The notes: generated by a model not told the origin, from the sequence alone. A DNA stretch of 64,000 nucleotides from CAVSJO01 sp963728445 (GCA_963728445.1 CAVSJO010000006.1:1736001-1800000); one strand, 5' to 3'. Counted from the stretch's first letter, positions 22,507 through 31,765 are shown. A program made the numbers and translations.

Positions 22507-22970
22507 TCAGCGACACCCACGGAAAGCTCCGCCCCGAGGTGTTCCGCGTCTTCGAAGGCGTCGACGGCATCGTCCACGCGGGCGACGTCGGCCCGGTGAG
22601 CCTCCTGGACGAGCTCCGTGCGATCGCGCCGGTCACGGCCGTCTACGGCAACACCGACCGCCCGGAGGTGAGGGCCGAAGTCCCTGAAGTCGCCACCCTC
22701 GACGTCCCCGGCGGCCCCCTCGTCGTGCTGCACGGGCACCAGCTCGGCAGCCCGCGCCCCGGCGCTCTCGTCGAGTACCGACCCGAGGCGCGCATCCTCG
22801 TCTACGGCCACACGCACCAGCCGCTGCAGCAGCACGTCGGAAGCTGCCTCGTGCTGAATCCCGGCTCCGCGGGTGCTCCGCGCTTCGGGAAATCCGTCAG
22901 CGTCGGCCTGCTGGACCTCGGCGACGGCGCGCCCCGCTTCGAGCTCGTGGAGCTGGATCCGACGGCCTGA
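22491..22970 (+). CDS. YfcE/MJ0936-family metallophosphoesterase
   Basis: A small (159-residue) calcineurin-like phosphodiesterase. Dimetal ligands appear in order: SDTHGK, HAGDVG, YGNTDR (GNxD/H variant), LHGHQLG and YGHTHQP. NPGSAGAPRFG is the typical ending block of YfcE-type enzymes. The GTG start at 22491 has GAGG 5 bases upstream and lies within the 3' end of idi. It is the last gene of the long cruF operon by spacing, though the function need not relate to carotenoids. Its last 74 bp overlap the convergent UvrC-like gene. The physiological substrate is unknown. Confidence 0.9.
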   Translation: MRLGLISDTHGKLRPEVFRVFEGVDGIVHAGDVGPVSLLDELRAIAPVTAVYGNTDRPEVRAEVPEVATLDVPGGPLVVLHGHQLGSPRPGALVEYRPEARILVYGHTHQPLQQHVGSCLVLNPGSAGAPRFGKSVSVGLLDLGDGAPRFELVELDPTA

Positions 22971-24075
22971 CATCCTCGGGCTCCGCCCCCGCCCGCTCCT
23001 CCGGGTGCAGTCGGAACCACCGCAGCACCAGCAGCATCTCCTCCACCGCGTCCGCCGGCAGCCGGTCCGGCGCAGGCGCCGCCCGGGCGTACAGCTTCGC
23101 CGCGCGCTTCTCCAGGCGACGTCGCCCCGCCGCGTTCCCGGGCTCCCGATGCTCCTCGAGGACGCGGCCGTCCCCCAGGACGTAGACGCGATGGTCCCCG
23201 CCCCAGCCGGGCACGCGGTAGAGGAAGCTGAGCCGCTCCCGTTCCGTCGTGACTGTGACGACCTCTTCCCGCAGCCGCTCCAGCGCCGTCGTCCGGTCGC
23301 GCAGCTCGGCGGCGTGCTCGAACGCAAGGCGCTCGGCGGCCGACTCCGTGCGGCGTCGCATGCGCTCGATGGGCGCGTCGGTGCCGCCGGCGAAGAAGTC
23401 CCGGACCATGGCCGCGGCCTGGGCGTACTCACCCTCCGAGCACCGCCCCGCGCACGGCGCAGCGCAGCGCCGGATCTCACCGCGCCAGCACAGCGGGTCG
23501 CGGCTGATGGTGAAGAGCTCCGTCTGGTCGGCGAATCGCAGCGGGGTCGTCGCCGCGCAGTCCCGGAGACGCAGCACGTCCGCCAGGTCCCGCACCGCCG
23601 CCGTCGCCCGCCGCCGGCCCCGCAGCGGGCCCCACGCCGCCGCCCGCTCCGCCGCGCCCCGGGCGACCACGGACAGCTTCGGCGCCGGCCCCGGTCCGAG
23701 CTGCACGAAGCAGACGCTGCCCTGCCGCTTGTGCACCACGTTGTACTCGGGCCGATGGCGACGGATGAGCCGATACTCCCGCAGCAGCGCCGCGAACTCG
23801 CTGGGCACGTAGTCCCACTCCACCCGCTCCGCGTGGCCCGCGATCTCCGCCGCCTTCTCCCCCCGCGGCGCCCGGAAGTAGGACAGCAGCCGCGTCCGCA
23901 CCCGTATGGACTTGCCCACGTAGATCAGCCGCCCGCCCGGCCCGTAGATGCGGTACACCCCCGGCCGGTTCTCCGCCGCCGCCCGCACCGACTCCCGCAC
24001 CCGCTCCAGCCGCCGCCGCGTCTCCGGCGAGAGCGGAATCGACACCCCCTCCGCCTCCGCGCCCCGCCGCCGCAC
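22897..24075 (-). CDS. UvrC/Cho-like GIY-YIG endonuclease
   Basis: A DNA-repair nuclease resembling the N-terminal half of UvrC and the stand-alone Cho protein. The GIY-YIG domain reads GVYRIYGPGGRLIYVGKS near residues 39-56, followed by LLREYRLIRRHRPEYN, which matches the UvrC helix. RRCAAPCAGRCSEGEY corresponds to the Cys-rich linker of UvrC. ERLAFEHAAELRDR resembles the UVR motif that contacts UvrB. The C-terminal RNase H-like and HhH domains of full UvrC are absent. It would make the 3' incision of nucleotide excision repair. GTG 24075 is used; GTG 24045 is possible. Confidence 0.88.
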   Translation of the reverse strand: MRRRGAEAEGVSIPLSPETRRRLERVRESVRAAAENRPGVYRIYGPGGRLIYVGKSIRVRTRLLSYFRAPRGEKAAEIAGHAERVEWDYVPSEFAALLREYRLIRRHRPEYNVVHKRQGSVCFVQLGPGPAPKLSVVARGAAERAAAWGPLRGRRRATAAVRDLADVLRLRDCAATTPLRFADQTELFTISRDPLCWRGEIRRCAAPCAGRCSEGEYAQAAAMVRDFFAGGTDAPIERMRRRTESAAERLAFEHAAELRDRTTALERLREEVVTVTTERERLSFLYRVPGWGGDHRVYVLGDGRVLEEHREPGNAAGRRRLEKRAAKLYARAAPAPDRLPADAVEEMLLVLRWFRLHPEERAGAEPEDVRPSDPAPRARSGARRRRGPAGRR

Positions 24076-24175
24076 CCCAGCCCCAGCCCGCAGTTCACCC
24101 CCAGCCCGCAGTCATCAGCCTCAGCCTCAGCCTCAGCCTCAGCCTCAGCCTCAGCCTCAGCCTCAGCCTCAGCCT
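24072..24175 (-). repeat. hexamer array F between mutM and the UvrC-like gene
   Basis: On the minus strand AGGCTG units (about nine) begin immediately after the mutM TGA (24176-24178). A few GGGCTG units follow and reach the start of the UvrC-like gene. This is the same block order as the other arrays. Confidence 0.95.
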
Positions 24176-25000
24176 TCACCGCTGACACTCCGGACAGTAG
24201 AACGCCGACCGGTTCGTCAACACGACCCGCTTCACCCCCGTGCCGCACCGCGGGCACGGCCGGCCTTCGCGCCCGTACACCTGCAGCCGCGGCTCGAAGC
24301 TCCCCGCCTCGCCGCTGCCGTCCCGGTAGTCCCGGAGCGTGGTGCCGCGGGCCTCGATGGCGTCCCCGAGCACGTCCCGCAGCGCGTCCCGCAGCCGCGC
24401 CGTCTCCGCCCGGGTCAGCGTGCCCGATCGGCGGCGCGGCCGGACGCCGGCGCGGAAGAGCGCCTCGTTCGCGTAGATGTTGCCGACGCCGGCCACGCGG
24501 GTCTGGTCCAGCAGCAGGTTGCGGATGGGGACGCGGGTCTTGCGGGTGAGCGCGTGCATTCGTTCAGGCGTCAGGTCGGGGCCCAGCGGCTCGACGCCGA
24601 GCTCCCGGTCGCGGCGCCGCCACGCGTCCGGGTCGTACAGGTCGAAGCGGCCGAAGCGGCGCACGTCGTCGTAGAGCAGCGCGCCGCCGTCCTCGAAGCG
24701 GATCCGAACCGCGACGTGCCCGAGCTCCGCCGCCGCCGGCGCCTCCGACGCGACGAGCCGGCCCGTCATCCCGAGGTTGACGAGCACGACGTCGCCCCCC
24801 TCGATGGTCAGAACGACGTTCTTGCCCCGCCGTCCGACAGCCGCCAGGCGCCTGCCGCGGAGCCGGCCGTCCAGCACGTCCGCCGTGAGGTCCGGCGCCA
24901 GGATGTCGGGACGGGCGACGTCGACGCCGACGATCCGTCGCCCGGTCACCCGGCCGGCCAGGTCCTTCGCGATCGTCTCGGCTTCGGGCAGCTCCGGCAT
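24176..25000 (-). CDS. mutM: formamidopyrimidine-DNA glycosylase (Fpg/MutM)
   Basis: A bifunctional base-excision glycosylase/AP lyase removing 8-oxoguanine and FapyG. The N-terminal MPELPEAE supplies the catalytic Pro (after Met removal) and Glu. NLGMTGRLV, YDDVRRFGRF, VAGVGNIYANEALFRAGV and LQVYGREGRPCPRCG follow. The C-terminal zinc finger is CPRCG...CPECQR. ATG 25000 has GGAGG 7 bases upstream. Length (274 residues) is standard. It is adjacent to the UvrC-like nuclease, so two DNA-repair genes lie side by side, separated only by hexamer array F. Confidence 0.96.
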   Translation of the reverse strand: MPELPEAETIAKDLAGRVTGRRIVGVDVARPDILAPDLTADVLDGRLRGRRLAAVGRRGKNVVLTIEGGDVVLVNLGMTGRLVASEAPAAAELGHVAVRIRFEDGGALLYDDVRRFGRFDLYDPDAWRRRDRELGVEPLGPDLTPERMHALTRKTRVPIRNLLLDQTRVAGVGNIYANEALFRAGVRPRRRSGTLTRAETARLRDALRDVLGDAIEARGTTLRDYRDGSGEAGSFEPRLQVYGREGRPCPRCGTGVKRVVLTNRSAFYCPECQR

Positions 25001-25050
25001 CCGTCCTCCGTGTGGTCTCTTCTGCGCGGCCCGGGCGGCCGCGCCGGCGT

Positions 25051-26346
25051 CTACGTCGTTTCGCCCGCCTGGCGTGCCAGCTCCCGCCAGCCGATGTCGT
25101 CCCGAAAGAAGGCGCCGTCGAAGTGGATGGCCGCCGCGCCCTCCCGGCTGCGGCGCGCCGCCTCGGCCATCGTCGCCGCCCGGGCCGTGACCGCCAGCAC
25201 GCGGCCGCCGGACGTCACCAGGGTCCCGTCCTTCTCCCGCTTCGTGCCGGCGTGGAAGACCTCCAGGTCCGGCGCGTCCCGCACCCAGTCCGGGATCGCG
25301 ATGGGCTTCCCCTTCTCGTAGGAGCCGGGGTAGCCCGCCGACGCGACGACCGTGGTCAGCGCCGCGCCGGCCTCCCACTCCAGCTCGAGGTCGCCCAGCC
25401 GTTCCCCCCGGGCCACCGCCAGGAACGGCTCCACCAGCGACGTCTTCAACAGCGGCAGCAGCGCCTGCGTCTCCGGGTCCCCGAAGCGGGCGTTGAACTC
25501 GATGACGCTGGGCCCGTCCTCGGTCAGCATGAGCCCGGCGTAGAGCAGCCCGCGGAAGGGCCGGCCGTCGTCCTTCATGGCCTCCAGCACCGGCCGCAGG
25601 ATCTCCTTCCGCACCGTCCGGAGGAAGTCCTCCGGCAGCCCCGAGACCGGCGCGTACGCGCCCATCCCGCCCGTGTTCGGGCCCGTGTCCCCGACGCCGA
25701 CCCGCTTGTGGTCCTGCGCCGGGATCATGGGGACCGCGTCCTCTCCGTCCGCCAGCGCGAAGACCGAGACCTCCTCGCCCGACAGCCGGTCCTCGACCAC
25801 GATCTCGTGCCCCGCGCCCCCGAACGCGTGCTCGTCGAGCATGGCGCGGGTCGCGCGGACGGCTTCGTCGGCGTCGTCGCACACGACGGCGCCCTTGCCC
25901 GCGGCGAGCCCGGACGCCTTCACCACCACGGGCCGGCCCCGCTCCCGGATGTAGGCTTCGGCCTCGGGACTTTCGGTGAATGTACGGTATTCCGCCGTCC
26001 GGACGCCAGCCTCCCGCATGAGGTCCTTGGCGTACGACTTGGACGACTCGATGGCCGTCGCCCGCTGCGACGGACCGAAGGCCGGTACCCCGGCCTCCGA
26101 CAGCGCGTTGACGAGCCCCGCCGCCAGCGGCGCCTCCGGCCCCACGACGACCAGTCCGACGCCCTCGTTCCTCGCCCACGCGGACAGTGCAGGGAGCTCG
26201 TCCGGATCCAGCGGCACGCCCGTGGCGAGGCCGGCCATCCCGCCGTTGGGTCGCGTGACGAACAGCTCCGCGTCCGGGGCGTCCCGGTGCAGCTTCCAGA
26301 GGAGGGCGTGCTCGCGCCCGCCGTTGCCGACGACGAGGATTTTCAT
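25051..26346 (-). CDS. purD: phosphoribosylamine-glycine ligase
   Basis: It catalyses the second step of de novo purine synthesis (PRA + glycine + ATP to GAR). The ATP-grasp features are MKILVVGNGGREHALLWKL at the N-terminus, VVVGPEAPLAAGL, PVVVKASGLAAGKGAVV, DHKRVGVGDTGPNTGGMGAY and IEFNARFGDPETQ. At 431 residues it is full length. It lies 50 bp upstream of mutM on the same strand and could be co-transcribed with it. The leader upstream holds part of the GCGGAGG-rich dispersed repeat (26420-26505). Confidence 0.97.
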   Translation of the reverse strand: MKILVVGNGGREHALLWKLHRDAPDAELFVTRPNGGMAGLATGVPLDPDELPALSAWARNEGVGLVVVGPEAPLAAGLVNALSEAGVPAFGPSQRATAIESSKSYAKDLMREAGVRTAEYRTFTESPEAEAYIRERGRPVVVKASGLAAGKGAVVCDDADEAVRATRAMLDEHAFGGAGHEIVVEDRLSGEEVSVFALADGEDAVPMIPAQDHKRVGVGDTGPNTGGMGAYAPVSGLPEDFLRTVRKEILRPVLEAMKDDGRPFRGLLYAGLMLTEDGPSVIEFNARFGDPETQALLPLLKTSLVEPFLAVARGERLGDLELEWEAGAALTTVVASAGYPGSYEKGKPIAIPDWVRDAPDLEVFHAGTKREKDGTLVTSGGRVLAVTARAATMAEAARRSREGAAAIHFDGAFFRDDIGWRELARQAGETT

Positions 26347-26509
26347 CTTTCGGAAGGCACCGTGGTCCGGAGGGTCGGTCGGGGTTTTCGTGGGTGAGGT
26401 TAGGGAAGGCGGGGGCCAGCCGCCAGTGATCTCGCGCGGAGGCGCGGAGGCTGGCGACGAGGGCTCCGCGGCTCCGCGGCTCCGCGTGACCCCTGGACGC
26501 CGGGAAAGC
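26347..26509. repeat. spacer with GCGGAGGCGCGGAGG / CTCCGCGGCTCCGCG repeats
   Basis: It contains GCGCGGAGGCGCGGAGG and, inverted, GGCTCCGCGGCTCCGCG within about 60 bp. Similar sequence recurs at 41535-41585 and 60781-60850, always intergenic. Confidence 0.75.
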
Positions 26510-27490
26510 CTACAGGTTCCGGAGCCCCTCGTTGAACGCGTCTCGCACGCGCTTCGCGGCGTCGGTCACCTGGCCGGCGAAGGAGCCGGCGTCCTTCGCG
26601 TACGCCTTCGCGGCGGCGGAGACGTCGTCGGTGTAGGCGCCCCGTTCGTCGCCACGGCGGCGGTACTCGCCCCGCAGGATGCGGTCGTAGTCGCCGCTCT
26701 GGATCCAGTCCCGCAGCTCGGAGACGCGCAGCACCGGGAACGGGTGCGTCGACATGAGCAGGTTGAGCACCTTGAAGACGGAGTCGGCGACGTCGCCTCC
26801 CTCCCGGTACTCGTCGGCCTGCTTGATGAACTCGTTCAGGTTGAGCGTCTCGCCCAGCGTGCCGCCCGCCAGCTTCATGAACGCGCTCATGGCCGCGTCC
26901 GGATTCTGGACGGACAGCAGGCCGGCGCGGTCGGAGGACAGCTCGCTCTTCCGGCTCCACTCCAGCAGCGCCAGCAGCACGCCCCGGGCGGCGAGGCCGA
27001 CGATGGGGAAGCCGGACTGGGCGAGGCGGAGGAGCAGCACGGTCATCGTGCGGTAGAGCACGTGCCCGGACAGGATGTGCCCCAGCTCGTGGCCGAGGAT
27101 GAAGCTCAGCTCGGCGTCGTCCAGCAGGACCAGCATCCCGGAGTTGAGGATGATGAACGGCTTGTCCATGCCGTACGCGCCCGCGTTGACGATGGGCGTC
27201 TGCGAAACGAAGAGGGGATACGGCTCGGAGTCCATGACCCGGAGCACCTCGTCGTAGAGCTTCTGGACCCGGGGGAACTGCTTGTCGGACACCCGCACCG
27301 CGTTGGCCTGGAACGCCAGCCGGATGGGCCGCTCGCCGAAGAAGCCGAACAGCTTCCGCAGCACGTCGTCGAAGGCCGGGATCCGCCGCAGCGCCTGGAG
27401 CGCCGCCCGGTCCGCCGGGTGCTCCCACGCGTCGGAGCTGATGTCGTGCAGGACCAGAGGGCCCGTATGAGGCTGAAGCGTGTCGGTCAT
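26510..27490 (-). CDS. M48 family peptidase
   Basis: A zinc metallopeptidase of the M48 (HtpX/Ste24-like) family, 326 residues. The HExxH motif is in FILGHELGHILSGH (about residues 135-148), with the third ligand Glu in SELSSDRAGLL. MSTHPFPVLRVSELRDW is the typical 'THP...RV..L' block of the family. One hydrophobic region (TVLLLRLAQSGFPIVGLAARGVLL), interrupted by charged residues, is the only potential membrane segment. The C-terminal 60 residues look like an amphipathic helix (SAAAKAYAKDAGSFAGQV). The target is unknown, and neighbours give no guidance. ATG 27490 is the only good start. Confidence 0.9.
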   Translation of the reverse strand: MTDTLQPHTGPLVLHDISSDAWEHPADRAALQALRRIPAFDDVLRKLFGFFGERPIRLAFQANAVRVSDKQFPRVQKLYDEVLRVMDSEPYPLFVSQTPIVNAGAYGMDKPFIILNSGMLVLLDDAELSFILGHELGHILSGHVLYRTMTVLLLRLAQSGFPIVGLAARGVLLALLEWSRKSELSSDRAGLLSVQNPDAAMSAFMKLAGGTLGETLNLNEFIKQADEYREGGDVADSVFKVLNLLMSTHPFPVLRVSELRDWIQSGDYDRILRGEYRRRGDERGAYTDDVSAAAKAYAKDAGSFAGQVTDAAKRVRDAFNEGLRNL

Positions 27491-27664
27491 CGAAGCTCCG
27501 GAAGGTCTGCGTGATCGTCAGGTTCGGTTTGCCCTACGCCCCGGCCGCCTCCCCGGTTTCGCCCCCGCTCCCCCTGTGCCGGTTCGTGTGCGTGTGCGTG
27601 GATGCCCGTGCGGCAGTTGCCGTTCCCTTCGTGCGCCCCCAGCCCCGTCCCGTTCCCCCGACCC

Positions 27665-28819
27665 TCATCCCCTCAGCGCCTGGTCCAGATCCTCCATCAG
27701 GTCCTCCACGTCTTCGATCCCGCACGAAAGCCGCACCAGCCCGTCCGTGATGCCCATCGCCTTCCGCCGATCCGCCGGGATGGACGCGTGCGTCATGAGC
27801 GCCGGGTGCCCGATCAGCGACTCGACGCCGCCCAGGCTCTCGGCCAGCGCGAAGACCTTCGTTGCCTCCGCGACCTTTTTGGCCCGCTCGAGGCTGCCCA
27901 GCTCCATGCTGACCATGCCCGTGAACCCGCACATCTGGCTCTTCGCCAGCGCGTGCTGCGGGTCCGAGGGCAGGCCCGGGTAGTAGACCCGCTCCACGCC
28001 GGGGTGCTTCTCGAGGAACTCGGCGATGGCCTGCCCGTTCCGGTTGTGCGCCCGCATGCGCACGTGCAGCGTCTTCGTGCCGCGCAGCACCAGCCACGAG
28101 TCGAACGGGCCCGGCACGGCGCCGGCGGCTTTCTGAAGGAAGCGCAGCTCGGCGGCGACGTCGTCGTCGTTCGTGGCGACGACGCCCCCGATCACGTCCG
28201 AGTGCCCGTTCAGGTACTTCGTGCTCGAGTGCACGACGATCGTCGCGCCCAACTCCAGCGGCCGCTGGTTGTACGGCGACGCGAACGTGTTGTCCACGCA
28301 CAGGTGCACGCCCTTCTCCCGGGCGATCTCCCCCGCCGCCCGCAGGTCCGTGACCCGCATCATCGGGTTCGTCGGCGTCTCCAGGTGGATCAGCTTCGTC
28401 TCCGGCCGTACCGCGTCCCGCAGCGCGTCCAGGTCCCGCCCGTCCACGAACGTGAACTCCAGCCCCAGCCGCGCCAGCACCTGCGTGAACATGCGGTGCG
28501 TGCCGCCGTAGACGTTCTCCTCGCTGACCACGTGGTCCCCGGCGGACAGCCGCTTCACCACCGCCTCGATGGCCGCGAGCCCGCTGCTGAAGGCGACGCC
28601 GTGCTTCGCGCTCTCGAGCGACGCGACGTTCGCCTCCATCGCCTCACGCGTCGGGTTCTGCACCCGGGCGTACTCGTATCCCCGGTGCGGCTCGCCCAGC
28701 GCGTCCTGGACGTAGGTCGAGGTCTGGTAGATCGGCGGCATCACGGCGCCCGTCGACGGGTCCGGGTGCTGGCCGGCGTGGACGGCGCGGGTACCGAAAC
28801 GGCGGGGACTGTCGCTCAT
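27665..28819 (-). CDS. Cys/Met metabolism PLP-dependent enzyme (cystathionine gamma-synthase/lyase type)
   Basis: A trans-sulfuration family enzyme of 384 residues. The pyridoxal-phosphate lysine is in SSTKYLNGHSDVIGG. TRAVHAGQHPDPSTGAVMPP, the YEYARVQNPTR substrate loop and HLETPTNPMMRVTD are family signatures. LSCGIEDVEDLMEDLDQAL is the classic ending. Whether it works as cystathionine gamma-synthase, gamma-lyase or beta-lyase cannot be decided from motifs. The similarity reads most like bacterial MetB/MccB-type proteins. It starts at ATG 28819 next to the 14-bp repeat array. The 175 bp downstream (27491-27664) contain no gene, only GTGTGCGTGTGCGT-like simple repeats. Confidence 0.93.
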   Translation of the reverse strand: MSDSPRRFGTRAVHAGQHPDPSTGAVMPPIYQTSTYVQDALGEPHRGYEYARVQNPTREAMEANVASLESAKHGVAFSSGLAAIEAVVKRLSAGDHVVSEENVYGGTHRMFTQVLARLGLEFTFVDGRDLDALRDAVRPETKLIHLETPTNPMMRVTDLRAAGEIAREKGVHLCVDNTFASPYNQRPLELGATIVVHSSTKYLNGHSDVIGGVVATNDDDVAAELRFLQKAAGAVPGPFDSWLVLRGTKTLHVRMRAHNRNGQAIAEFLEKHPGVERVYYPGLPSDPQHALAKSQMCGFTGMVSMELGSLERAKKVAEATKVFALAESLGGVESLIGHPALMTHASIPADRRKAMGITDGLVRLSCGIEDVEDLMEDLDQALRG

Positions 28820-28879
28820 GTGCGGTCCGGGCTGTATGGTTGGGCGTAGGACGACGGGGGCAATGTAGTGGATCGGGTG

Positions 28880-28974
28880 GACTGCGGGCGAGATACGGCG
28901 GGCGGGATACGTCGGGCGAGGTACTGCGGGCGAGACACAGCGGGGGATACAGCGGGGGGATACTGCGGGCGAGA
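28880..28974 (+). repeat. 14-bp tandem repeat array (TACKGCGGGCGRGR), left copy
   Basis: About seven units: TACGGCGGGCGGGA (28894), TACGTCGGGCGAGG (28908), TACTGCGGGCGAGA (28922 and 28961) and shortened versions. It fills the 176-bp spacer before the hydrolase. The reverse complement of the same unit is repeated at 31766-31821. Confidence 0.9.
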
Positions 28975-28995
28975 CTACGGGACCGGGGGGGATAG

Positions 28996-29869
28996 ATGGC
29001 CGGTGAGGTACGGGTACTGGCCCACGACGTCGTCACGGCCGCCGGCGCGTCGCCGGAGTCGTGGCTGTACGTGCTGCACGGCATCTACGGCGCCGGGCGG
29101 AATTGGGGCTCGGTGGTGCGGTGGACGCTGGAGCGGCGACCCGACTTCGGGGCGGTGCTGGTCGACCTCCGCCAGCACGGCGCCTCGCAGGGGTTTCCTC
29201 CGCCTCATACCATCGCCGCCGCGGCGGAGGACGTGGCGGGCTGGCACGAAGTCCATCGAGCGGCCCGCCTCGGCCATCCTCGGCCATTCCTTCGGTGGCA
29301 AGGTCGCCCTCGCCTGGCTGCGGGAGCACTTCGACGGCGTGCGCTCCGCGTGGATCATCGACTCGACGCCCGCGGCCGTGCCCGAGCCGCGAGGCAGCGC
29401 GTGGGGCATGCTCGGGATCCTGCGCTCGCTGCCCGACCGGTTCGCCTCCCGGGACGAGCTGGTGGACATGCTCGTGGAGCGGGGCGTCATCCGGCCGATC
29501 GCGATGTGGATGGCGACGAACCTGGAGCGGACGGGGAAGGGGACCGGCGACGAAGCTGCGTCGGCCGACGGAGCCGCGTCGGCCGACGTCGCCTACCGCT
29601 GGCGCTTCGACCTGGACGCGATGGAGGCGCTGCTCCGGGACTTCTTCCGGACGGACCTGTGGGACGTGGTGGAGGCGCCGCCGCCCGGGTGCCGCATCCA
29701 CTTCGTGAAGGCGTCGGAGTCGAGCATCCTGGACGACGAGACCGTCGCGCGGATGGAGGCGGCGGCGTCGTCGGGTGCGGCGGTGGACGTGCACGTCGTC
29801 GAGGGCGGCCACTGGCTGAACGCGGACAACCCGGACGCGCTGGTGGAGCTGCTGGCGGGGGGGCTCTAG
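28996..29869 (+). pseudogene. alpha/beta hydrolase, frameshifted near 29250
   Basis: An esterase-like alpha/beta hydrolase split over two frames. From ATG 28996 the first frame encodes LYVLHGIYGAGRNWGSVV (oxyanion HG motif) and VLVDLRQHGAS up to about AEDVAGWHE. From about 29250 the next frame encodes RPASAILGHSFGGKVALAWL (nucleophile Ser in GHSFGG) and the final EGGHWLNADNPD (catalytic His). The switch fits one surplus base at about 29245-29262. Combined length (about 290 residues) is normal. It is either an inactivated gene or a sequencing error. A short duplicated AASADGAASAD insert lies at 29565-29595. Confidence 0.8.
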
Positions 29870-29895
29870 GCGCCGCCGCACGCCGGGTCGCCGGC

Positions 29896-31647
29896 TCAGA
29901 CCTCCCGCGGGTCTTCCAGGCCGACGCGCTTCCTGAGGCTGGCGAAGCGCCGGTCGGACCGGAGGCTCGCGAAGCCCGGGTCGACGTGGAGGTAGATCAG
30001 CCCCGCGGAATGCTGCTCGAACGCCTGCTCCAGCGCCGCGAACGCGCGGTCCGCGTCGCCCAGCGCGGCCCACGCCGCGGCCAGGAGCTCCGCCCGCACG
30101 TAGACGTCGCCCGTCGTCAGCCCGTCCAGGACCGCCCGTGCCTCGTCGGCGCGGCCGAGGGCGGCCAGGGTCCGGGCGACGTAGGTGTCGACGGCGGGCG
30201 CGTCGCTCACGTCGCGTGCGTGCCGGAACGTCGCCAGCGCCTTCTCCCCCTCGCCCCCGAAGAGCTGGGCCGAGCCCACCATGAGCAGCGGCCGGAACGA
30301 GCCCGGATCCAGGGCGACCGACCGCTCCGCCTCCTCGTAGGCGCCCTGCAGGTCGCCGGAGAAGAGCAGGAAACGCGCGAGGTAGTAGCTGAACGTCGTC
30401 GAGACCGGGTCCAGGGCGACGGCGCGCCGCATGGACTCCACGCCCTCCTCGAGCCGTCCGGTGCATGGCAGGATGCTCGCCAGCACCCAGTGGGCGTCGC
30501 CGTAGCGCGGGTTCGCCGCCACGGCCCGCCGCAGCGCCAGCTCCGCCTCGTCGAACTTCCAGTCGAACCAGCCCAGCACGGCGCCCAGGGCGGCGTGGGC
30601 TTCGGCGATGGTGTCGTCCAGGTCGAGGGCGCGCCGCGCCGCCTCCTTCGCCTGCGGATACGCTTCGGCGGGGGCGACCCAGTCGTCGGCCAGGTGCATC
30701 CACGTGTCGGCGATCCCGGCTTCCGCCCGGGCGTACTTCGGGTCCAGGCGCAGCGCCTCCCGGTACATCTGGAGGCTGCGGCGCAGGTCCTCCTCGTGGT
30801 CCCGGTTGTAGAAGTAGCGGCCCTTGAGGTAGAAGTTGTACGCGTCCATGCTGGCCGTCTCGCGCTCGACCAGGTGCCGCTTGCCGCCCCCGCCCAGCTC
30901 GACCTGCAGCGCGTCGGCGATGGACCGGGCGATCTCGTCCTGGACCTGGAAGACGTCCTCCAGCTCCCGGTCGTACGTCTCGGACCAGAGGTGGTAGCCG
31001 TTCTCCGCGCTGATGAGCTGCGCCGTCACGCGTATCCGGCTGCCCGCCTTCCGCACGCTCCCCTCCACCACGGACCCGACGCGCAGCGCCCGCGCGATCT
31101 CCAGCACGTCCGCGTCCTTGTTCTTGAACGCGAACGCGGACGTCCGCGACGCGACCCGGAGATCCCGCACCTTCGCCAGCGCGTTCAGGATCTCCTCCGT
31201 CATCCCGTCGCTGAAGTACTCGTTGTCCGCGTCCTCGCTCATGTTCACGAACGGCAGCACGGCGACGGAGCGCTCCGCCGGCGCCGTAGCCGTGGCGGCC
31301 GCACCCGCCGCCGCCGGGGTGCCGGCCGCCGGGGCGCCGGCCGCCGTGGATCCCACCGCCACGGCGGAGGCCGCGCCACCCGCGGCCGCCGCGCCCGGTC
31401 CCGACGCCCCACCCGCCCGGACCGGTCCCGTCGGCGTCAGGTCGAACATCCAGGCGAAGACGAGCGCGATCGGAAAGCCCAGGAGCACGAAGATCACCAG
31501 CAGACGCTCCGCCCAGCCCGGCAGCAGCAGGGCGGGGAAGATGATGTCCGCTGCCTGGATGACGACCCATCCCACGAGGACGTAGATCAGGGCAAGGCGC
31601 AGCACTCGCCGCTGACGCAGCTCGGCGATGGTCGTTCGGAGATCCAT
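29896..31647 (-). CDS. membrane-anchored TolB/FlgO-like domain plus TPR protein
   Basis: A 583-residue protein. An N-terminal cytoplasmic stretch (ELRQRRVLRLALIYVLVGW) leads into two membrane helices. A long Ala/Gly/Pro linker and a TolB-like domain follow, recognisable by SVAVLPFVNMSEDADNEYFS and DGMTEEILNALAKV. The last 300 residues are tetratricopeptide repeats such as YREALRLDPKYARAEAGIA. Such proteins often occur fused to adenylate cyclase or DNA-binding heads; here there is only the membrane anchor. ATG 31647 is chosen because upstream in-frame sequence is low-complexity. A scaffold or sensory role is inferred. Confidence 0.82.
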   Translation of the reverse strand: MDLRTTIAELRQRRVLRLALIYVLVGWVVIQAADIIFPALLLPGWAERLLVIFVLLGFPIALVFAWMFDLTPTGPVRAGGASGPGAAAAGGAASAVAVGSTAAGAPAAGTPAAAGAAATATAPAERSVAVLPFVNMSEDADNEYFSDGMTEEILNALAKVRDLRVASRTSAFAFKNKDADVLEIARALRVGSVVEGSVRKAGSRIRVTAQLISAENGYHLWSETYDRELEDVFQVQDEIARSIADALQVELGGGGKRHLVERETASMDAYNFYLKGRYFYNRDHEEDLRRSLQMYREALRLDPKYARAEAGIADTWMHLADDWVAPAEAYPQAKEAARRALDLDDTIAEAHAALGAVLGWFDWKFDEAELALRRAVAANPRYGDAHWVLASILPCTGRLEEGVESMRRAVALDPVSTTFSYYLARFLLFSGDLQGAYEEAERSVALDPGSFRPLLMVGSAQLFGGEGEKALATFRHARDVSDAPAVDTYVARTLAALGRADEARAVLDGLTTGDVYVRAELLAAAWAALGDADRAFAALEQAFEQHSAGLIYLHVDPGFASLRSDRRFASLRKRVGLEDPREV

Positions 31648-31765
31648 GGATTCGGCGCTTCTGTGAGGGATGGACGATCGAAGGTAGGACCCTCCACTCG
31701 CCAGGGACAAGGACCACGCGCCCCCGCCGTCCCGCCCCCCGCCGTCCCCCCCCGCCGCCCGCATC

